A DNA stretch of 64,000 nucleotides. Origin: Kwoniella bestiolae CBS 10118. Taxonomy: Eukaryota; Basidiomycota; Tremellomycetes; Tremellales; Cryptococcaceae. The position numbers were made by a program, and so were the translations under genes. Shown here in pieces: positions 23,677 through 36,864 of this stretch (position 1 is its first letter; each line of letters opens with the position of its first letter). The notes below the pieces were generated by a model, which saw nothing but the letters and a program-made list of their open reading frames with translations, was not told the DNA's origin and ran no database searches. The stretch is from assembly GCF_000512585.2 (NCBI RefSeq), contig NC_089242.1, forward strand, positions 2,356,001 through 2,420,000, written 5' to 3'.

Positions 23677-25837
23677 ATGAGCGGTCATCAAGAGGACCCC
23701 AACGATCCCCACAGAAGCAGAAACAGTACCATGCGCCAAGTTGAAGGTGCAAGACCCAGAACAGCGGAAGATGTGAGATCCTTGCCGTCCTTCTGTTGCC
23801 ACTCGGAGGAAGGCTGACCAAACACCTTGTTCATGTTACTACAGCTACAAGCCCTTATCCGCTCTCTCACCATCACATCGTCCAGAGAGCCTATTTCAAT
23901 CAACACCACCAACATTCCCCCCATTGCGATGCCCCCCTCCAACGAGGCTGTTGGCGGTCCCGGTGGATGTCCTGCTGAGGAAGGCACCACCCAGAACTCC
24001 AAACAATCTCTTTCTACCCGAGGTCCTCCCAAACCCAGAGCTTCCTCCAGCTCTTTCATCCCATCACAAGTCTTCAAACAAGACAACACCCAAATGCCGT
24101 TGCCTATCGGTACCGAAAGAAAGCTCGGCTTGATCGAGCGCACCCATGCTCAACATCAGTCTCAACAGGGTTACCCAATCACGCCCAAATCGTCCGCCTC
24201 AGCTTGGCCTCAACAAGCTATCACTTGGACAGAGAACACCGGTCCCATCGCACCCATCTCACCTACATCGCCTGACAGGTACAGAGATCATTCTAATCAA
24301 CAACATCACAAAGACAATCTCCGAGACTACGAGCAGCAATGGAACTATTATCAAGTGGAGCGACACCCAAGAGATATGCTCAGCTCTGCCTACTACACTG
24401 ACGACCTCCCCAGAAAAGCTAGTACTTTTTTGCCTTTCGAGGACGATGAGATGGGGAATCCTGCTATGGTGAGTATCGTTGCCTTCTCCCGCAAGAATGG
24501 TATGATAACTGACTTGACTTCATCACTCGTGGCGGTCTACAGAGTCCACATTCCTCTTCAGCGAAGTCGGCATCAGGGGCATCCCGAACCAATCACTCTA
24601 CGTCTGGCAATGAAGATTACAACTTCTCCGATTTTGTCTCTACCCCTGGATTCGGTGGCTTTGGCGTTACCTTCGGAGCCAGCTCCTACCGACCCCCATC
24701 CAACGTTTTATATTCTCAAGCTCACACATTCTCGAACACCGGGCTCACAACTTTTCCCGGGAACAGACCAAGCCTGGAACACCTGACTCAATTGTACAGT
24801 AGCGCGGGAAGAAGATCTAGTGACTCCATCACTGAATGGCAACGACAACTCAAGCAAGGTCAACACCATCAAGGCGCCGAACTGCAACGACGAACCACCG
24901 TCCCCCCTCATTCTAGACATCCCACCTATGGAGCGCTTGTACCACGAACTGAATATGGACCACACACATTCACTTCGCCGACACATCGTTTCGCTACTCC
25001 TGGTCCTGAGCGTCAATCGACCCAAGAGGATTCTGCTTTAATCCCCCGAAGAACCGCATGGAACGTCACTCAATATACCAATACTGGATTACTTCCCGCC
25101 AATTGGGCACCTGGTACTGGATTCGATACTGGTCCACCCCCTCCTACCCCTTTTGCACCTGGTGATTGGAGTAAGTGCTTTCCAATCATTAAAAGCGAGA
25201 TGAGTGTCACTGACCAGTCCATGCAGTCTGCGAACAGCCCTACTGTGGCTATCATAACTTCCAGAAGAACCCTGATTGTCGAGCGTAAGTCATTCGCCTC
25301 TTCCTAGGAAGATCAGCTCACGGCTTTCTACAGATGCGGACATCCTCGACCTTGGGAGGTTATTGTAAGTATTCCAAAAATTTTGACGCAAGCAGCTAAC
25401 CATATAAGTAGACCCATCAACCCATCAACAGCCCTCCCCTCGGCTCGGTAGGGGATTGGAGGTGCGACTGTGGCTACATCAGTGGGTGTTCCTCTTCTTT
25501 TCGCCGGCAGTGGCTGATAGCTGTGCGATTAGACTGGCGACGACGAGCACTCTGCAAAAGCTGCTACCCTGATCATCCTTCTAACAGAGGTAGGTATCGG
25601 CCCAGCCAAAGTCATAGTCCCGTAGCTGATGATAACGAATTCGTGTCAGATCGATCAGCCGTCAGCTTGCCTAACCATCCTGCGGGTGATATAAATACCT
25701 ACGGATCCTCCGACAATTATTCCAACTCGTACACTCAACGTGGGAACAGCCCTACCCATCGACGCAGAGCCAGCGGTACTCAAGATCGATCCGCTTGGGA
25801 TGCGTTTGGGTGGCTATCGCACGCTACGGGTAACTAG
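23677..25837 (+). CDS. RanBP2-type zinc-finger protein
   Basis: The start is ATG 23677 (MSGHQEDPNDPHRSR). Exon 1 joins at GAT/GTGAGA (23773) across an intron ending CTACAG (23846) into LQALIRSLTITSSRE in frame. The frame then runs through long, disordered Pro/Ser/Gln-rich exons (to 24471 and 24542-25170). C-terminal short exons encode two zinc ribbons of the RanBP2/NZF class. The first is GDWICEQPYCGYHNFQK then NPDCRACGHPRPW, fitting W-x-C-x4-C-x3-N-x6-C-x2-C. The second is GDWRCDCGYINWRR then RALCKSCYP, with one residue between its first two cysteines. A low-complexity tail follows to TAG 25835-25837. RanBP2 fingers bind RNA, ubiquitin or Ran. Two consecutive fingers with a GDW lead resemble RNA-binding ZRANB2-like or yeast Nrp1-like proteins, so RNA binding is my best inference. 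The substrate is unknown. Confidence 0.8.
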
Positions 25838-28800
25838 TGGGTTTTTGCTTTCGTCTTATTTGTTTTAGCGGCTAATCAATCCCTCGCATGAACATAGATA
25901 CCGTTTACTTCGATAACCACGAGATTTCTGGATGATCACTCTCGACATCTAGCCATAACAAACATCGGCAAACAATTTTTCTCCTTCGATTCTACTTCCT
26001 TGAATAACGAGACACCTTATCAATCATATGCCTCACAATGCCTCTCTCTATCTTGCTCAATCACCCTCTCCCACCTTCACCCTGTTCATTTCATCCAAAT
26101 CCCATCATTCTGCTTAACCGTCTATTCACGCTCTCCCATCCCTCGTCGACCTCAATCTCCTTTACCTTTTTGCCTTGCTCGGTAATCTGATCATCAATTT
26201 CGTTCTTTCCTCGTTCCGATATATTTCAGTCCGCTCCCTTCGTTTTTTATGATTCTTATTCGCCCACGTCCGTTCTCACCCCTATATCCGCTCAATTTCG
26301 ATCCTCAGATTCAACCAATCAATCGGCGATTCCTCCTCGGGGAATCATCAAGAACGATGGTACGCTCTAAATCACCTGTATCAAATGCACGGCAAATCAC
26401 TCAAATCAACATAATTGCGGGAATGTGGTCTATTATACTATATATTATCCAACGGTATGTCATCTGACTAATGGGGGTAGGATGTACAAGGAGGAATGGT
26501 ATGGTATGGTATGGTAGGAAAATACGAAAAATCATTTGAAACCAAAAAGAAGGATGTAATGTAAGGTAATTTTCGGCGGTAAGGATGAAATGAAGGGTTG
26601 TATTTTCAATTTATATATTCAGGTAACTTCGTTGTGGAATAGGTAAAAGATATTGTTTTAATTATGGTTGTATGTATTCGAATTCGAGCGTTATCGTTCC
26701 GAGTGGGTACAAGGTCAGGTAGGATCTAGCAAGAGATGTACTATCTTCAAAAGTGATACGCTACATGAGCGAAGAGCTATGAGCTATGGGATTCTTTTCG
26801 TGGGAAGATGGTTTGAGTTCGCGGTGCCACCATGTTTGGTTGAATGCCACTTCGACCATCTGTACCAATTCAATGGGGTGTGACTAACTGGTGGTCTTAG
26901 GTTGAGTAGTGGGTTGAATGATTGGTGCGGAAGACATGACAGCATTTCTCAGGGAGGGAAGATCGACTTAACCTTATTCTTTACCCTGAGTTCTGCTCTG
27001 CCTCGCTCTTCCGTAGAAAGAGTGGAGAGCACCGCATGCGATGGATATGGATGACTATCGGGTAAACTCGCACTTTTCCTTTTCGCAGTATGTAGTGGTA
27101 TGGTAGGTTTTTTAGAGTTCCAGACTCATGTTATTGGCCAAGTTAACTAAGTTGGCTTTAGACTGGGTTGGTGATGATGATGATGATGCGTGAGATCGAT
27201 CTGTGGATTCGTTGAGATACTTTATATATAGTGGTATGGGGTGCTACCAGTTAGGTGCTACCAGTATAATGCATGTGCGAGTGGGATAGTTAGGTTGAGC
27301 GTCAAAAGGGCTACTGAATGGATACTTTACTTGGACATGAGATGCCCTTTCTATCATGTAGCTGTACGCGCCAATTCATCATGCAGTGTGGTGTAATACC
27401 AAAACCACTTATTTCCGTCATTTTTCACTTTTTCACCCTTCGCCCCTTCGCACCGACACTTAGTCTGCAGTTTACCCTGATTTCGTCGTTTTCGATAAAC
27501 CCCACCCACCTGGGTGATACATCATTCATCGTTATTCATTCTTCTTGTCTCTCTCTTGCATTCATTCAAAATTACAAAATAGATATACATATACTTCTTC
27601 AAAACATATACCAAGACCATTCTTTCATATCCTTTGATCGACTTTCGACTTCTTTTGGGCATTGGTTACTGGGCATTGTTCTCTCACTTTTCCGATACCT
27701 CTGCAAATATACTGGGAAAAGCCGAGCATCGGATTAGAATTGGAGTGGGAACATACGACCAAAAAAAGGATATCATTTTAGCATTTGGGATTCTAGAATA
27801 GAGAGAGAGATAGGGCTGGTCCATCCTATCGCTGGCTTATTTGGGTTACTTATCTGTGAGTTACTGCTTCATCTTCTTGCTGTAGTCACCTGGAGATGGA
27901 CGATGCATAGCATAGCATTTGGGATAGATGGGGATGGAGGATCAGGGATATCACGAATCGGAAGGATGTCTACGCGTCCTTTTTGATTTATCTCAACTCA
28001 GTGATGTTTTGGTTGGATGTGTGGGAATACCGGTAATGGAAAGGAAGAGGAGGTCTGTGTGTGTGTGTTGATGATGATGCAGTGTTTGTTGTTGTTTGTT
28101 TCCACATTCCCTTATCATACTCGCTTTGTCCGTCGTCTCCCCCCTCTTAGTGGTGAACAACGCTTGGATCGTCAATACAACCACATTCATTTCATTTCAA
28201 TTCAATCAAATCATTCGCAGAGCTGACTTTATCATCGTCTTCCTATCCCTTTGCAGCATTTCATCTCATTTCACTTTTCGCTCTTCACTACGACAATTGC
28301 TCAAAACAATAAATATACCTAGAAAAAGAAAAAGCAGAGTGACGATTAGTTGGTGCATCGAAGTTGATAAAAGAGTTTATGATCGATACCATCTCAAGAT
28401 CATTAGGACAAACCAGAAAAGGTTGAATTAGAATCAAATCACAAAGGACATTGACATTGATTTGTTCAATAAACCAATAACCATAAATCGACATTTTTAC
28501 CTTTATACTCCTTTTATCATCAACAACTCATCTCGTGACGTTTACGTATTCCCACTGATTCAACTTGGATACCACGTACAAACTCGTTGCCATCACCCGT
28601 CAACATTACATTGCTGCATCACTACAAAAACGCGTCTACTTGCCGCTCATCTTTTCCAAAAATTTCCATCTTCTCGCCACCCAACCTTCATATGACCTAC
28701 AGCGTTGAATGATTTGATCAGTCATTCAATACACCTGCATTATCAAGTCTCATCATTATCAGGATAGAAGATTGTTAGAACGAGGAGACATCAGAAAGGA

Positions 28801-28928
28801 AATACGGATCACAGATACAATCACCGTTCGAGCTTAGGAAGAAGAAGAAGTCATCCATCGACTCTTTCTTCCTCCCATCCTAGGCTCGTATTTGGTGATT
28901 AGCAAAGCACACCTCTCTCAAACACGGT
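25838..28928. other. 3.1-kb intergenic region, probable long leader of the next gene
   Basis: No supported gene. It contains the 3' UTR of the zinc-finger gene, a (TATGG)4 run near 26494, a GAT/GATGAT run near 27173, and pyrimidine-rich, ATG-containing sequence from about 27400 to 28900 that looks like the promoter and 5' leader of the large regulator gene. Short open frames (for example 27318-27737, 139 codons) show no homology or coding bias I can recognise. Confidence 0.5.
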
Positions 28929-31900
28929 ATGGCACGACCAATAAGACCGGCACCTGCGCCGCCTACCGGATCATCAACACCCATACCTCGTACTTCTTCT
29001 CGTGCTCATCGACCATCAACCTCTGTGTCAGGTACACCTTCAACACCTTTCACCCCTCCTCCAGCTACCCCGTCGGACATCGGCAGTTCCAGTAAAGGTA
29101 GACCGGAAGCTAAGACGCATGGGCTGAGAAGTGTTGGAGGAGCTAGCGAGAGAACACCTTGTCCCTTCCCTGCTCATTGGGGTGGGAGGGATAAGTGTGG
29201 GATATCAGAGGAGGATGAAGCGGATGAAGTGCTTATGAGTATATTGGGTTCAATCGCGTATTACGTAGGTTACACACTCTTTTACTTATCCTCAATGCCC
29301 CGTCTACTTCTGTTGCCCTTACTTTCAGCGCTGATGTGTTCTCATCATTCTCACAGGACAACCGTGCGTTATCAGCGGAAGAAATCGCTTCGACATGTTT
29401 TCAACAAGGTTGGCTTCGACCTCCATCCGCCGCCATCGAGCCCACTACACTCATCAACAACTCCATCCGAACCTATCTCAAACGGTGCGAGCGGACTCAG
29501 CGTCATTGCCTTTTGTCAAAACATCAACTTGCTGGATCAGTAGTCGAACAAGTTCTCCAACCTGCTCTCCACCCAAACGCTTTCGATGACTCTGTTAGAC
29601 CAAAGGGAACAGTATGGTTTCTGTGTGGTGGTAATGGGAAGAGTAAGTGGAAGAGTCCTTTTGAAGGTATAGAAATACCGAAAATCCCGGCAAGGAAACC
29701 TGCCCCGAAGAAGATACAACCTCAGAAGGAGAACAAGGCTGTGAAAGTGGAAGAGAAGAAACCCAGTAGTGCTCAGAAGGGAAAGGCGAAGGTCCAAGCG
29801 CCCGTCAAGATCAGATTGGTGTTGAATGGTCCTGCTGCGGGAGAAGAGGAAACTCAAAGTGAAGCTGGTAGTAGCTCCAGATCAAGAAGTGTCAGTGTTG
29901 GTGTAGGACAGGACACGATTGGCCTTGGACTCGCTCAACCTATCAATCTACCTCAGATGAAACCAACCAAGAAACCCAGACCACGTAGGCCTAGAGATAT
30001 CCTTGATTCGTCATCGGAGAGCGATACCAGTGAATCGGACATGGAGTTTGACATGCCTGGGCCATCTCGACTTATACGCCGTACCACCTCTCTTCGAAAA
30101 GTTCCTCCTCCCCTCTCTCTCACCGGCTCACCTCGCGTACACAGCTCATCTCGACTACCTCAACATTCACCTTTCATGGATATCTTCTACCCTTCACCTG
30201 TTATACCCACTTCACCATTCCAGCCTCACGCTTCACCTTTCCCTTCTCATTCACTCGACAATACCACCTGGACGGCAAGACATGATCGAATGTACCAATT
30301 TGAGACTTCAAGTTCCAGTTCTGATGATGAGATGCGTGAGACAACTTGGGGCATGGATTCAGAGATATTGGTAAAAGCTGTTGATGATGATGAAGAGGAT
30401 AGACCATCATGGTCCATGGATGAAGATGAAACAAAGGTCAAGGAAGCTACCGATGCTTTGAGGGTTCTGTTCCCCTTATCTTCACCTGACGAGGAGGCGG
30501 ATCTGGAATCCAAGATCAAGTTGAATCAGCTGGATAATCGACCTTCCTCATTATTCGAATCCCCGAAATCCAACCTATCTTCCAACATGCACAGCCATCT
30601 CAAGGCGGACGATGCGGGTGGTATTCCTCTCAACGCATGGATTGCAAACTCGTCACCCTCTGCCTCACCCAATTTACGGACATACAAGAACCTCGCTCCT
30701 CCAGTCGATGTCAGCCCAACTCAGCATTTATCCAAACTTCGAAGTTCGTTTGACCCCGAGGAGATGGAAGTGGATGAAGAGACACCTTGGTTGGACGAAA
30801 GTGGTGAACTACCGGTGAAAGCTGAAGACTCCTTCTCTGATATTGATCTAAATTCCACCATCGGCGATGCTCCTACCCCCGAACACGATCGACATCTTCA
30901 CACGGCGCTTTGGGCGCAGGAGGCTGCTGCCATTAGAATCAAACAGGAGCCAGAGGATTACCCTTCGCCAGCTACGACCGATCCGGATGATCAATCTGCT
31001 ATCGGTTATCGTGGATCTCGAGCTTCCTCTACACCCTCCAGTGGATCGTCTGAATTACCACCTTTCGAAATTGATGTTGATAACGGTAGAATGGGAGTCG
31101 ATGAAGTCATACTTGGTCCGGAGAGTGTCACAGTGGAGGAGTTGGATGGATGGTTGCCTGCTCAAGGAAAAGCTGAGAAAACCCCTCATCGAGGTAGAGT
31201 TTCGAAGAACAGGAATCATCCGTTGCGATGTAGTGGTAATTGGGGTGGGATAGGTGTTTGCAGTACACTCACAAACCTTGTCAAACCACCCGCAAGGAAT
31301 CGTAGTGTCAAGTCAAACGCTACTGCTCGACGAAGGAAATCTTCTCCTCAACCTGCACCAACGGTAGAAGATGCCGATGTACTTCTGCCGGAGGTTGGGA
31401 TCGATGTCGATGCTGAGGTGGATGATGCGATTGGTACGGCTGATCTTGAACAAGCCAGAGTAGAAGCCGATGCAAGAGAAGAGCAACATCGTAAAGCATG
31501 TAAAGAGAAGGCCGAGCAGCAAAAAGCATTGATGGAAGCTTATCGTCGAACAGTACGAGGTGAAGCTATGAAGCAGCATCAAGATCCTTCACCCACCCCT
31601 TGGTCAGAGAATAACAACCATCAGCCATGGGGAACAAGCTCGACCGATTCCATCAATATTGCTACTCCCGGTGCGCTCTCCCCTATGGCTCTATTCACCA
31701 TGTCAAACCTTTCACTTACAACACCCACGGACGGGATGTGCATGGCTGTCGATCCTAAGGCTTTGGTCAGTCCGCCTCTTCAAGCTGGATTTGGATTCCC
31801 TCAAATGCCTGTTCAGCATGGACCCCTTCCTGCGCCACCGCCACCACCCCCGACTTCATCTGGAGATATCGGAATGAGCATGTTGGATAGTGTCTTGAGC

Positions 31901-33478
31901 GAACAGGAAGTGAACGCTATAATGTCAGCTTCGGCACCCGCACCCGCCTCGGCTCCCAATCCCACGAAGCTCGCTCCACCTGTACCCCTCGCACCAGCAA
32001 CTTCGGTCAGTCCAGTTCTACTGCCCAATCGCCCTGTGACACCGGCCTCGGCACCTCCTTCGACCGTCTCCACCCCAAGCTCGAATAGAACTTCTCACAA
32101 GGTCCAGCCGATCGCTCCGGCCCCTGCTCCTGCTCCTGCGGCTGTAGCTGTAGCTGTTAAGCCCACTCCTATCCCTGTTGCGTCAGCTTCGGCACCGAAC
32201 GAAAAGGGCACTACTATGGTGGCGTTGCCTACCACCCTTCCGGCTCAGATCGCCCCTGCCGCCCCATCTCCTGTTCCTCCGAGTACCAGCGCCAATCCTG
32301 CTGTTACAGCCCCCACTACCGCTAAGAATCCGATCACGACTCCACCCAACGAGCCAGCCGTTCCATCAAGCAGATCCACCCCATCACCCACCTCAACCAC
32401 TACGTCGACGTCTTCTTCCTCCAAGCCTCCTGTTAACGGTAATGGTAAATCTGGTGGAAAGATAGCAACGATAACGAAACCGCTCTGTCCAGGTGTCGAT
32501 GCTTGTGTGGTTGATAATATCCCTGTTTACGCTCATATCTTTGAAGGTAAACCGGGTCAAAGTAGACAGGTACTTCTTAGAAGGCTGGATACGGACTTTG
32601 GTGAGTTAATATCCATTGTTCGATATCTTTTTTCGTTTTGGTAAGATGGTGATACTAACGGTTGTTTGGTTTAGTCAATGCGAATGCCCTTTTGGCCGCT
32701 CTCGGCGTACCCGAGAACAAGTGTGCCGAATACCTCGACCACCCAATCTCACCTGTTCGATTGGCTGCTAGACATGTTATCCCTCCGTCTCAACCTTCTG
32801 CTGAGTATTCTCAGGGCGTTAGTGGTATTTGGGTGCATCTCTCCGAAGCTAGGGAGTTTGCGAGACGGGCGAAGTTGAAGGAAGGTAGTTTGTTGGCTAG
32901 TGTTTTGAGGGAGGATCTGTTCCAGCTGGTAAGTTTTCACAGTAGGGAATTTTATGAATGGAGCTGATCTCATATGGTTGTTGTTTGTACAGTTCGCTAC
33001 GTTGGCTGGATTGAAGCCTGATCATCCCACATCCGAGACATTTGGTTTACCATTCGTACCTCGACGACCACCTCCACCTCCTTCCACTGCCGGTCAATTG
33101 AACTTGTCATCGGTAAATTCGAAATCTACGCCTAATCTTACTGCTTTGTCCACTTCTGTTCCGACACAAGGTCAAAGCAAACCACCCAGTACAGGAAATA
33201 GTACACCAACGACCAAAGGTCCTCTAGTCAGATCGGCACCTCCTACTCCCCCTGAGGGATGTCCCGGACCGAAGAGAAGACGAGCTACTATATCTTCTTC
33301 CCCCTTGGCTAAGAAACCGCCTGTCAACCCTTTGACTCCGGTCGGTGGAGCTAAACAACCTCAACCGATCGCCCCTGCGCCTGCACCTGCTGCTGGGACT
33401 AGGATGAGCGTCGCGGCGCAGAAGAGAGCCACGAGAGCTAGTATTAGTGGGGCTGTGCCTAGACCCGTGTCCAAGTGA
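28929..33478 (+). CDS. large putative transcription regulator, GDS1-type winged helix plus KilA-N/APSES-like domain
   Basis: Four exons: ATG 28929 to about 29266 (GTAGGT donor), about 29357-32599, 32675-32929 and 32993-33478 (TGA). The protein is about 1,330 residues. The N-terminal 120 residues are Pro/Ser/Thr-rich and lead into a winged-helix-like domain: DEADEVLMSILGSIA, DNRALSAEEIASTCFQQ, TTLINNSIRTYLKRCER, KGTVWFLCGG, resembling the fungal Gds1 winged helix. A long acidic/serine-rich disordered region follows (DSSSESDTSESDMEFD) with Ala/Pro-rich runs near 31900-32420. Near residue 1070 a second domain begins: PVYAHIFEGKPGQS, RQVLLRRLDTDFVNANALLA, GIWVHLSEAREFARR, with the VLRR-x-D-x-x-x-VNA pattern of KilA-N/APSES DNA-binding domains. 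A proline-rich tail ends VPRPVSK. A nuclear DNA-binding regulator is inferred; target genes are unknown. Confidence 0.75.
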
Positions 33479-34518
33479 GCTGCCTCGTATGTGATGAAGA
33501 TGAAGAAGAAGGAGAAGGGATATATCTGAATTGTTGAAATTATCTACTTGCTTTGAGTCTTTTGTGTAATATATGCTTTATTCGTTTTTTGTTTGTTTTT
33601 TTGATCATACGATTAAAAAAGGAAGGGGAGAGGGGTATATAATTTTGGTTAGTGGAGTACATCAAATATCAACCACTCTTGGTTCTCGAACAGGAAAGAA
33701 GGGAAGAGAAAAGCAAAAAAGACACCGTCAATGTAAAGGTGCATTGTGTGATGATATATAGTTTTATGTATATTATATATAGGTAATATAGAAATCAAAA
33801 GATGAAAGATGAAAAGAGATGATGGAAATGCATGTTATATAATTTGTACTAGTACTCAGATATACATCACTCTGGTCTTCTCGGTACAGCACTACTATGT
33901 CACGATTATGAGAAACGTGCTTGATTCCTTGATTTACGAGTATAGTATGTGTTTTGTGTATTTGACAGAGCATGACTTGCATGGTTCGGTTCACTTTGCA
34001 GGATGGTGCGGTAGATGAGCGCTGCAGTGGAGGATCATGTCAATCTTGCAATGATGCATACAGGTCATTGCATGAATGGTAAGAGTGAGATCTGGTATTG
34101 GTTTGTGTGATGGATGACTATCGGATGGGATGATGATGGATGGTGAGAATTAAGCTTTTATGTGGATTCAGGGTAAAGATCTGTTAAAGTAGCAAGTAGC
34201 CCGGTTAACTTGCCATTTGTATTCCAACAATACTCTCTCTGTACAACTCAATCACTGATCATCATTTACTTGCACATCCACTCGTTCATCAACACAAAAC
34301 AACATATTGCGCGTCTATCACCTATCACCCACCTCACTGTTCTACAAATAGCACCTCCCAGACCTCATTACGCGCGTGTCACACGTCTTTCATCCTCGGT
34401 TTAAGAGTAGGAACAACCTCAGTCCTCAACTCCACATCGATCACTCAACTTGATAAACACCCTTCAAACCTTCCTTTAAACCTCTAAGCTTGGTCTTCTG
34501 GTATAAACTCGTATCAAC
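33479..34518. other. intergenic region upstream of PHO85
   Basis: AT-rich sequence of about 1 kb with the 3' UTR of the preceding gene and, from about 34200, a C/T- and A-rich leader-like stretch before the kinase gene. No gene is seen. Confidence 0.5.
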
Positions 34519-36864
34519 ATGTAAGTCATCCTTCCATCTCATCCCGTTCTGCGACAGGGACACAGGCGAAAGTATCACAAGCTCTGGACGATGCGAGTTG
34601 ACACGAACCGATATAGGAACTACGTCCAACTTGAGAAATTGGGTGAAGGGACGTATGCGACGGTGTACAAGGTGGGTCCATACCTCCCTCTCTTCTTCTT
34701 CTTCTTCTCGACCGGATGTCACGCGTACAAGGGTGGAAGTTGATGTTCGCGATGTACATTAGGGCCGATCAAGGACCACCTCGGAGGTGGTAGCGCTCAA
34801 GGAGATTCACCTGGATGCGGAGGAGGGGACGCCTAGTACGGCTATCAGGGAGATAAGCTTGATGAAGGGTGGGTCGCATTCCATTTTAGGTTATATCTGA
34901 AGATGAATATGCAGTATGGGCGCATTGCATGCTGGTGACCAATGCTAATTCGAACCAACAAACGCAGAACTGAAACACGTCAATATCGTTCGATTGCACG
35001 ATGTCATCCACACTGAATCCAAGTTGGTATTGATCTTCGAGGTGAGCTCGTCCCTTCTCAGATGTTATGCGGATGAAACGAGTTGTAGTGAATCCAGCTA
35101 ATCAGATGATTCACACATAGTACTGCGAGCAAGATCTCAAGAAATACATGGACACGCATGGTGATAGGGGTGCATTGGATCTGAATACCGTTAAGAACTT
35201 TACTCACCAATTGTTGAATGTGAGTGGTCGCATCACCTCTCATCTAAAATCATCGTAGAGGCCGAATGGTCTATCTTGGTCTATCGACCATACACGAACA
35301 AGAGGAATAGTTTAGATCTACCCATGGACAACCAACTGCATGACTGACATTGTCTTCTTCCACACCTAGGGTATCGCATTCTGCCACGATAACAGGGTGT
35401 TGCATCGGGATTTGAAACCTCAAAATCTGCTGATCAACAGAAGAGGGGAATTGAAGATTGGCGATTTTGGTTTGGCCAGGGCGTTTGGTGTACCCGTCAA
35501 TACATTCAGTAACGAGGTGAGTCTCTCTCTAACTCTCGCATGTGAAGTCCTCTCAGAAACCGATCAACTGCAAAGAGTCGCTAGAATGCATTTGATAGAT
35601 AGCTGATACACGAATCGGATACAGGTCGTCACACTTTGGTATAGAGCTCCGGATGTGTTGTTGGGATCGAGAACTTATAGTACAAGTATTGATATTTGGT
35701 CGGTTGGCTGTATGTGAGTGAACCATTTCCGTCTTCTGTTTCACATGCCGGTCACTGCATCGGAACGCCTCTTTGAGGTCTGGAATGCTGATGTACCTCG
35801 GACCATAGCTTCGCGGAGATGATCACTGGATATCCATTATTCCGAGGAAGGGATAACGCAGATCAACTAGTCCAGATCATGAAGATCGTCGGTACGCCAA
35901 GTGACGCTACCATCGCTCAGATCAAACTTAATTCGGTGAGCTAGATGTTGTCTGATCTTGACGCTGGTAGCTGATGTACGAGATTTTCAACAGCCCGAAA
36001 TACAAATCAAGGCCCCATTGGCTAAACATCCTAAACAACCTTTCCATGCTATCGTACCTCGAGCGCCTAGAGATGGTGAGTTGAACTTAGTTCACATATC
36101 ACCATCTCACCTGAGTTGCTCAACCGGATGTACGACTGATGCGTAGATCGTGCCTTCTCAGCTCTAAACCTTCTCGAGCACCTACTCCAGTTCGAACCAT
36201 CTCGTCGATACGACGCCCACCAAGCGATGGCCCACCCATACTTCACTTCCGGTCCCATCGCCCCTCCAACTCTACCACCTACCGTCCAATCTTCCGCTGC
36301 CTCGTTAGCCTTGCCACCAAGAGTAGCGGCACGAGCATCTCAAGCTTCAGCCGCGGTCCAGGCTCAACAGCAGGCCCAAGCCCAGGCTCAAGCTCAGGCT
36401 CAGGCTACTCAACAGCAGAACGCGCAGATTATGGCGGCTCAACAACAACAGCAAGCCCAACAACAGCAGCAGACCCAGTATAATGCCATGTTAGCTGAAC
36501 AGGCTGCTAGACAGGGGTATTATGGTGGGTGATAATTTCTCTCACCCCCAGCGCGTTAGGTCATATCATGATAGTGAGAGCTGTCTGCTAATGTAAATCC
36601 TTGCTCTACAGACCAAGCTGCAGCCGCCCAGATGCAACAAGCCCAAGCAGCTCATGCTCAACAGATGCAGATGGCTCATGCCCAGGCTCAGGCTCAGGCT
36701 CAGGCACAAGCGCAAGCGCAAGCTCAGGCTCAGGCGCAAGCTCAACAAGGTAGAGGAATGGACGCGAATGTGAGTACAAACGTTATCACACATCACACGT
36801 ACTTGTCTGAACTGACTGTTTCACACCGTAGGGATACTACATGAATCCTGAGGGACGATATTAG
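34519..36864 (+). CDS. PHO85: Pho85-family cyclin-dependent kinase with Gln/Ala-rich tail
   Basis: Family knowledge: Pho85 is a multi-cyclin CDK of fungal phosphate, glycogen and nutrient signalling. The kinase reads MNYVQLEKLGEGTYATVYK (glycine loop), GTPSTAIREISLMKE (cyclin-binding PSTAIRE helix), KHVNIVRLHDVIHTESK, LHRDLKPQNLLIN (catalytic Asp), GDFGLARAFGVPVNTFSNE, VVTLWYRAPDVLLGSRTYS and IDIWSVGC, in eight or nine exons. The best start places AT of the codon at 34519-34520, then a 96-base GTAAGT...TATAG intron, then G at 34617. An alternative ATG at 34591 reads straight into the same frame with nine extra residues (MRVDTNRYRNY). After the kinase fold comes a tail of Ala-Gln repeats (about 36340-36530 and 36610-36760), ending GYYMNPEGRY at TAG 36862-36864. 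The tail is much longer than in ascomycete Pho85. Confidence 0.9.
36610..36756 (+). repeat. GCTCAG hexamer tract encoding Ala-Gln repeats in PHO85
   Basis: Degenerate GCTCAG/GCGCAA hexamers repeat in frame, encoding about 13 alternating Ala-Gln pairs. A similar tract lies at 36360-36420. Such tracts vary in length between strains, but no variation can be seen here. Confidence 0.8.

Noticed and set aside
27318..27737. 139-codon open frame before the large regulator gene
   Set aside because: No homology, hydrophobic residues typical of pyrimidine-rich leader sequence, no promoter or splice pattern; more likely leader or chance.
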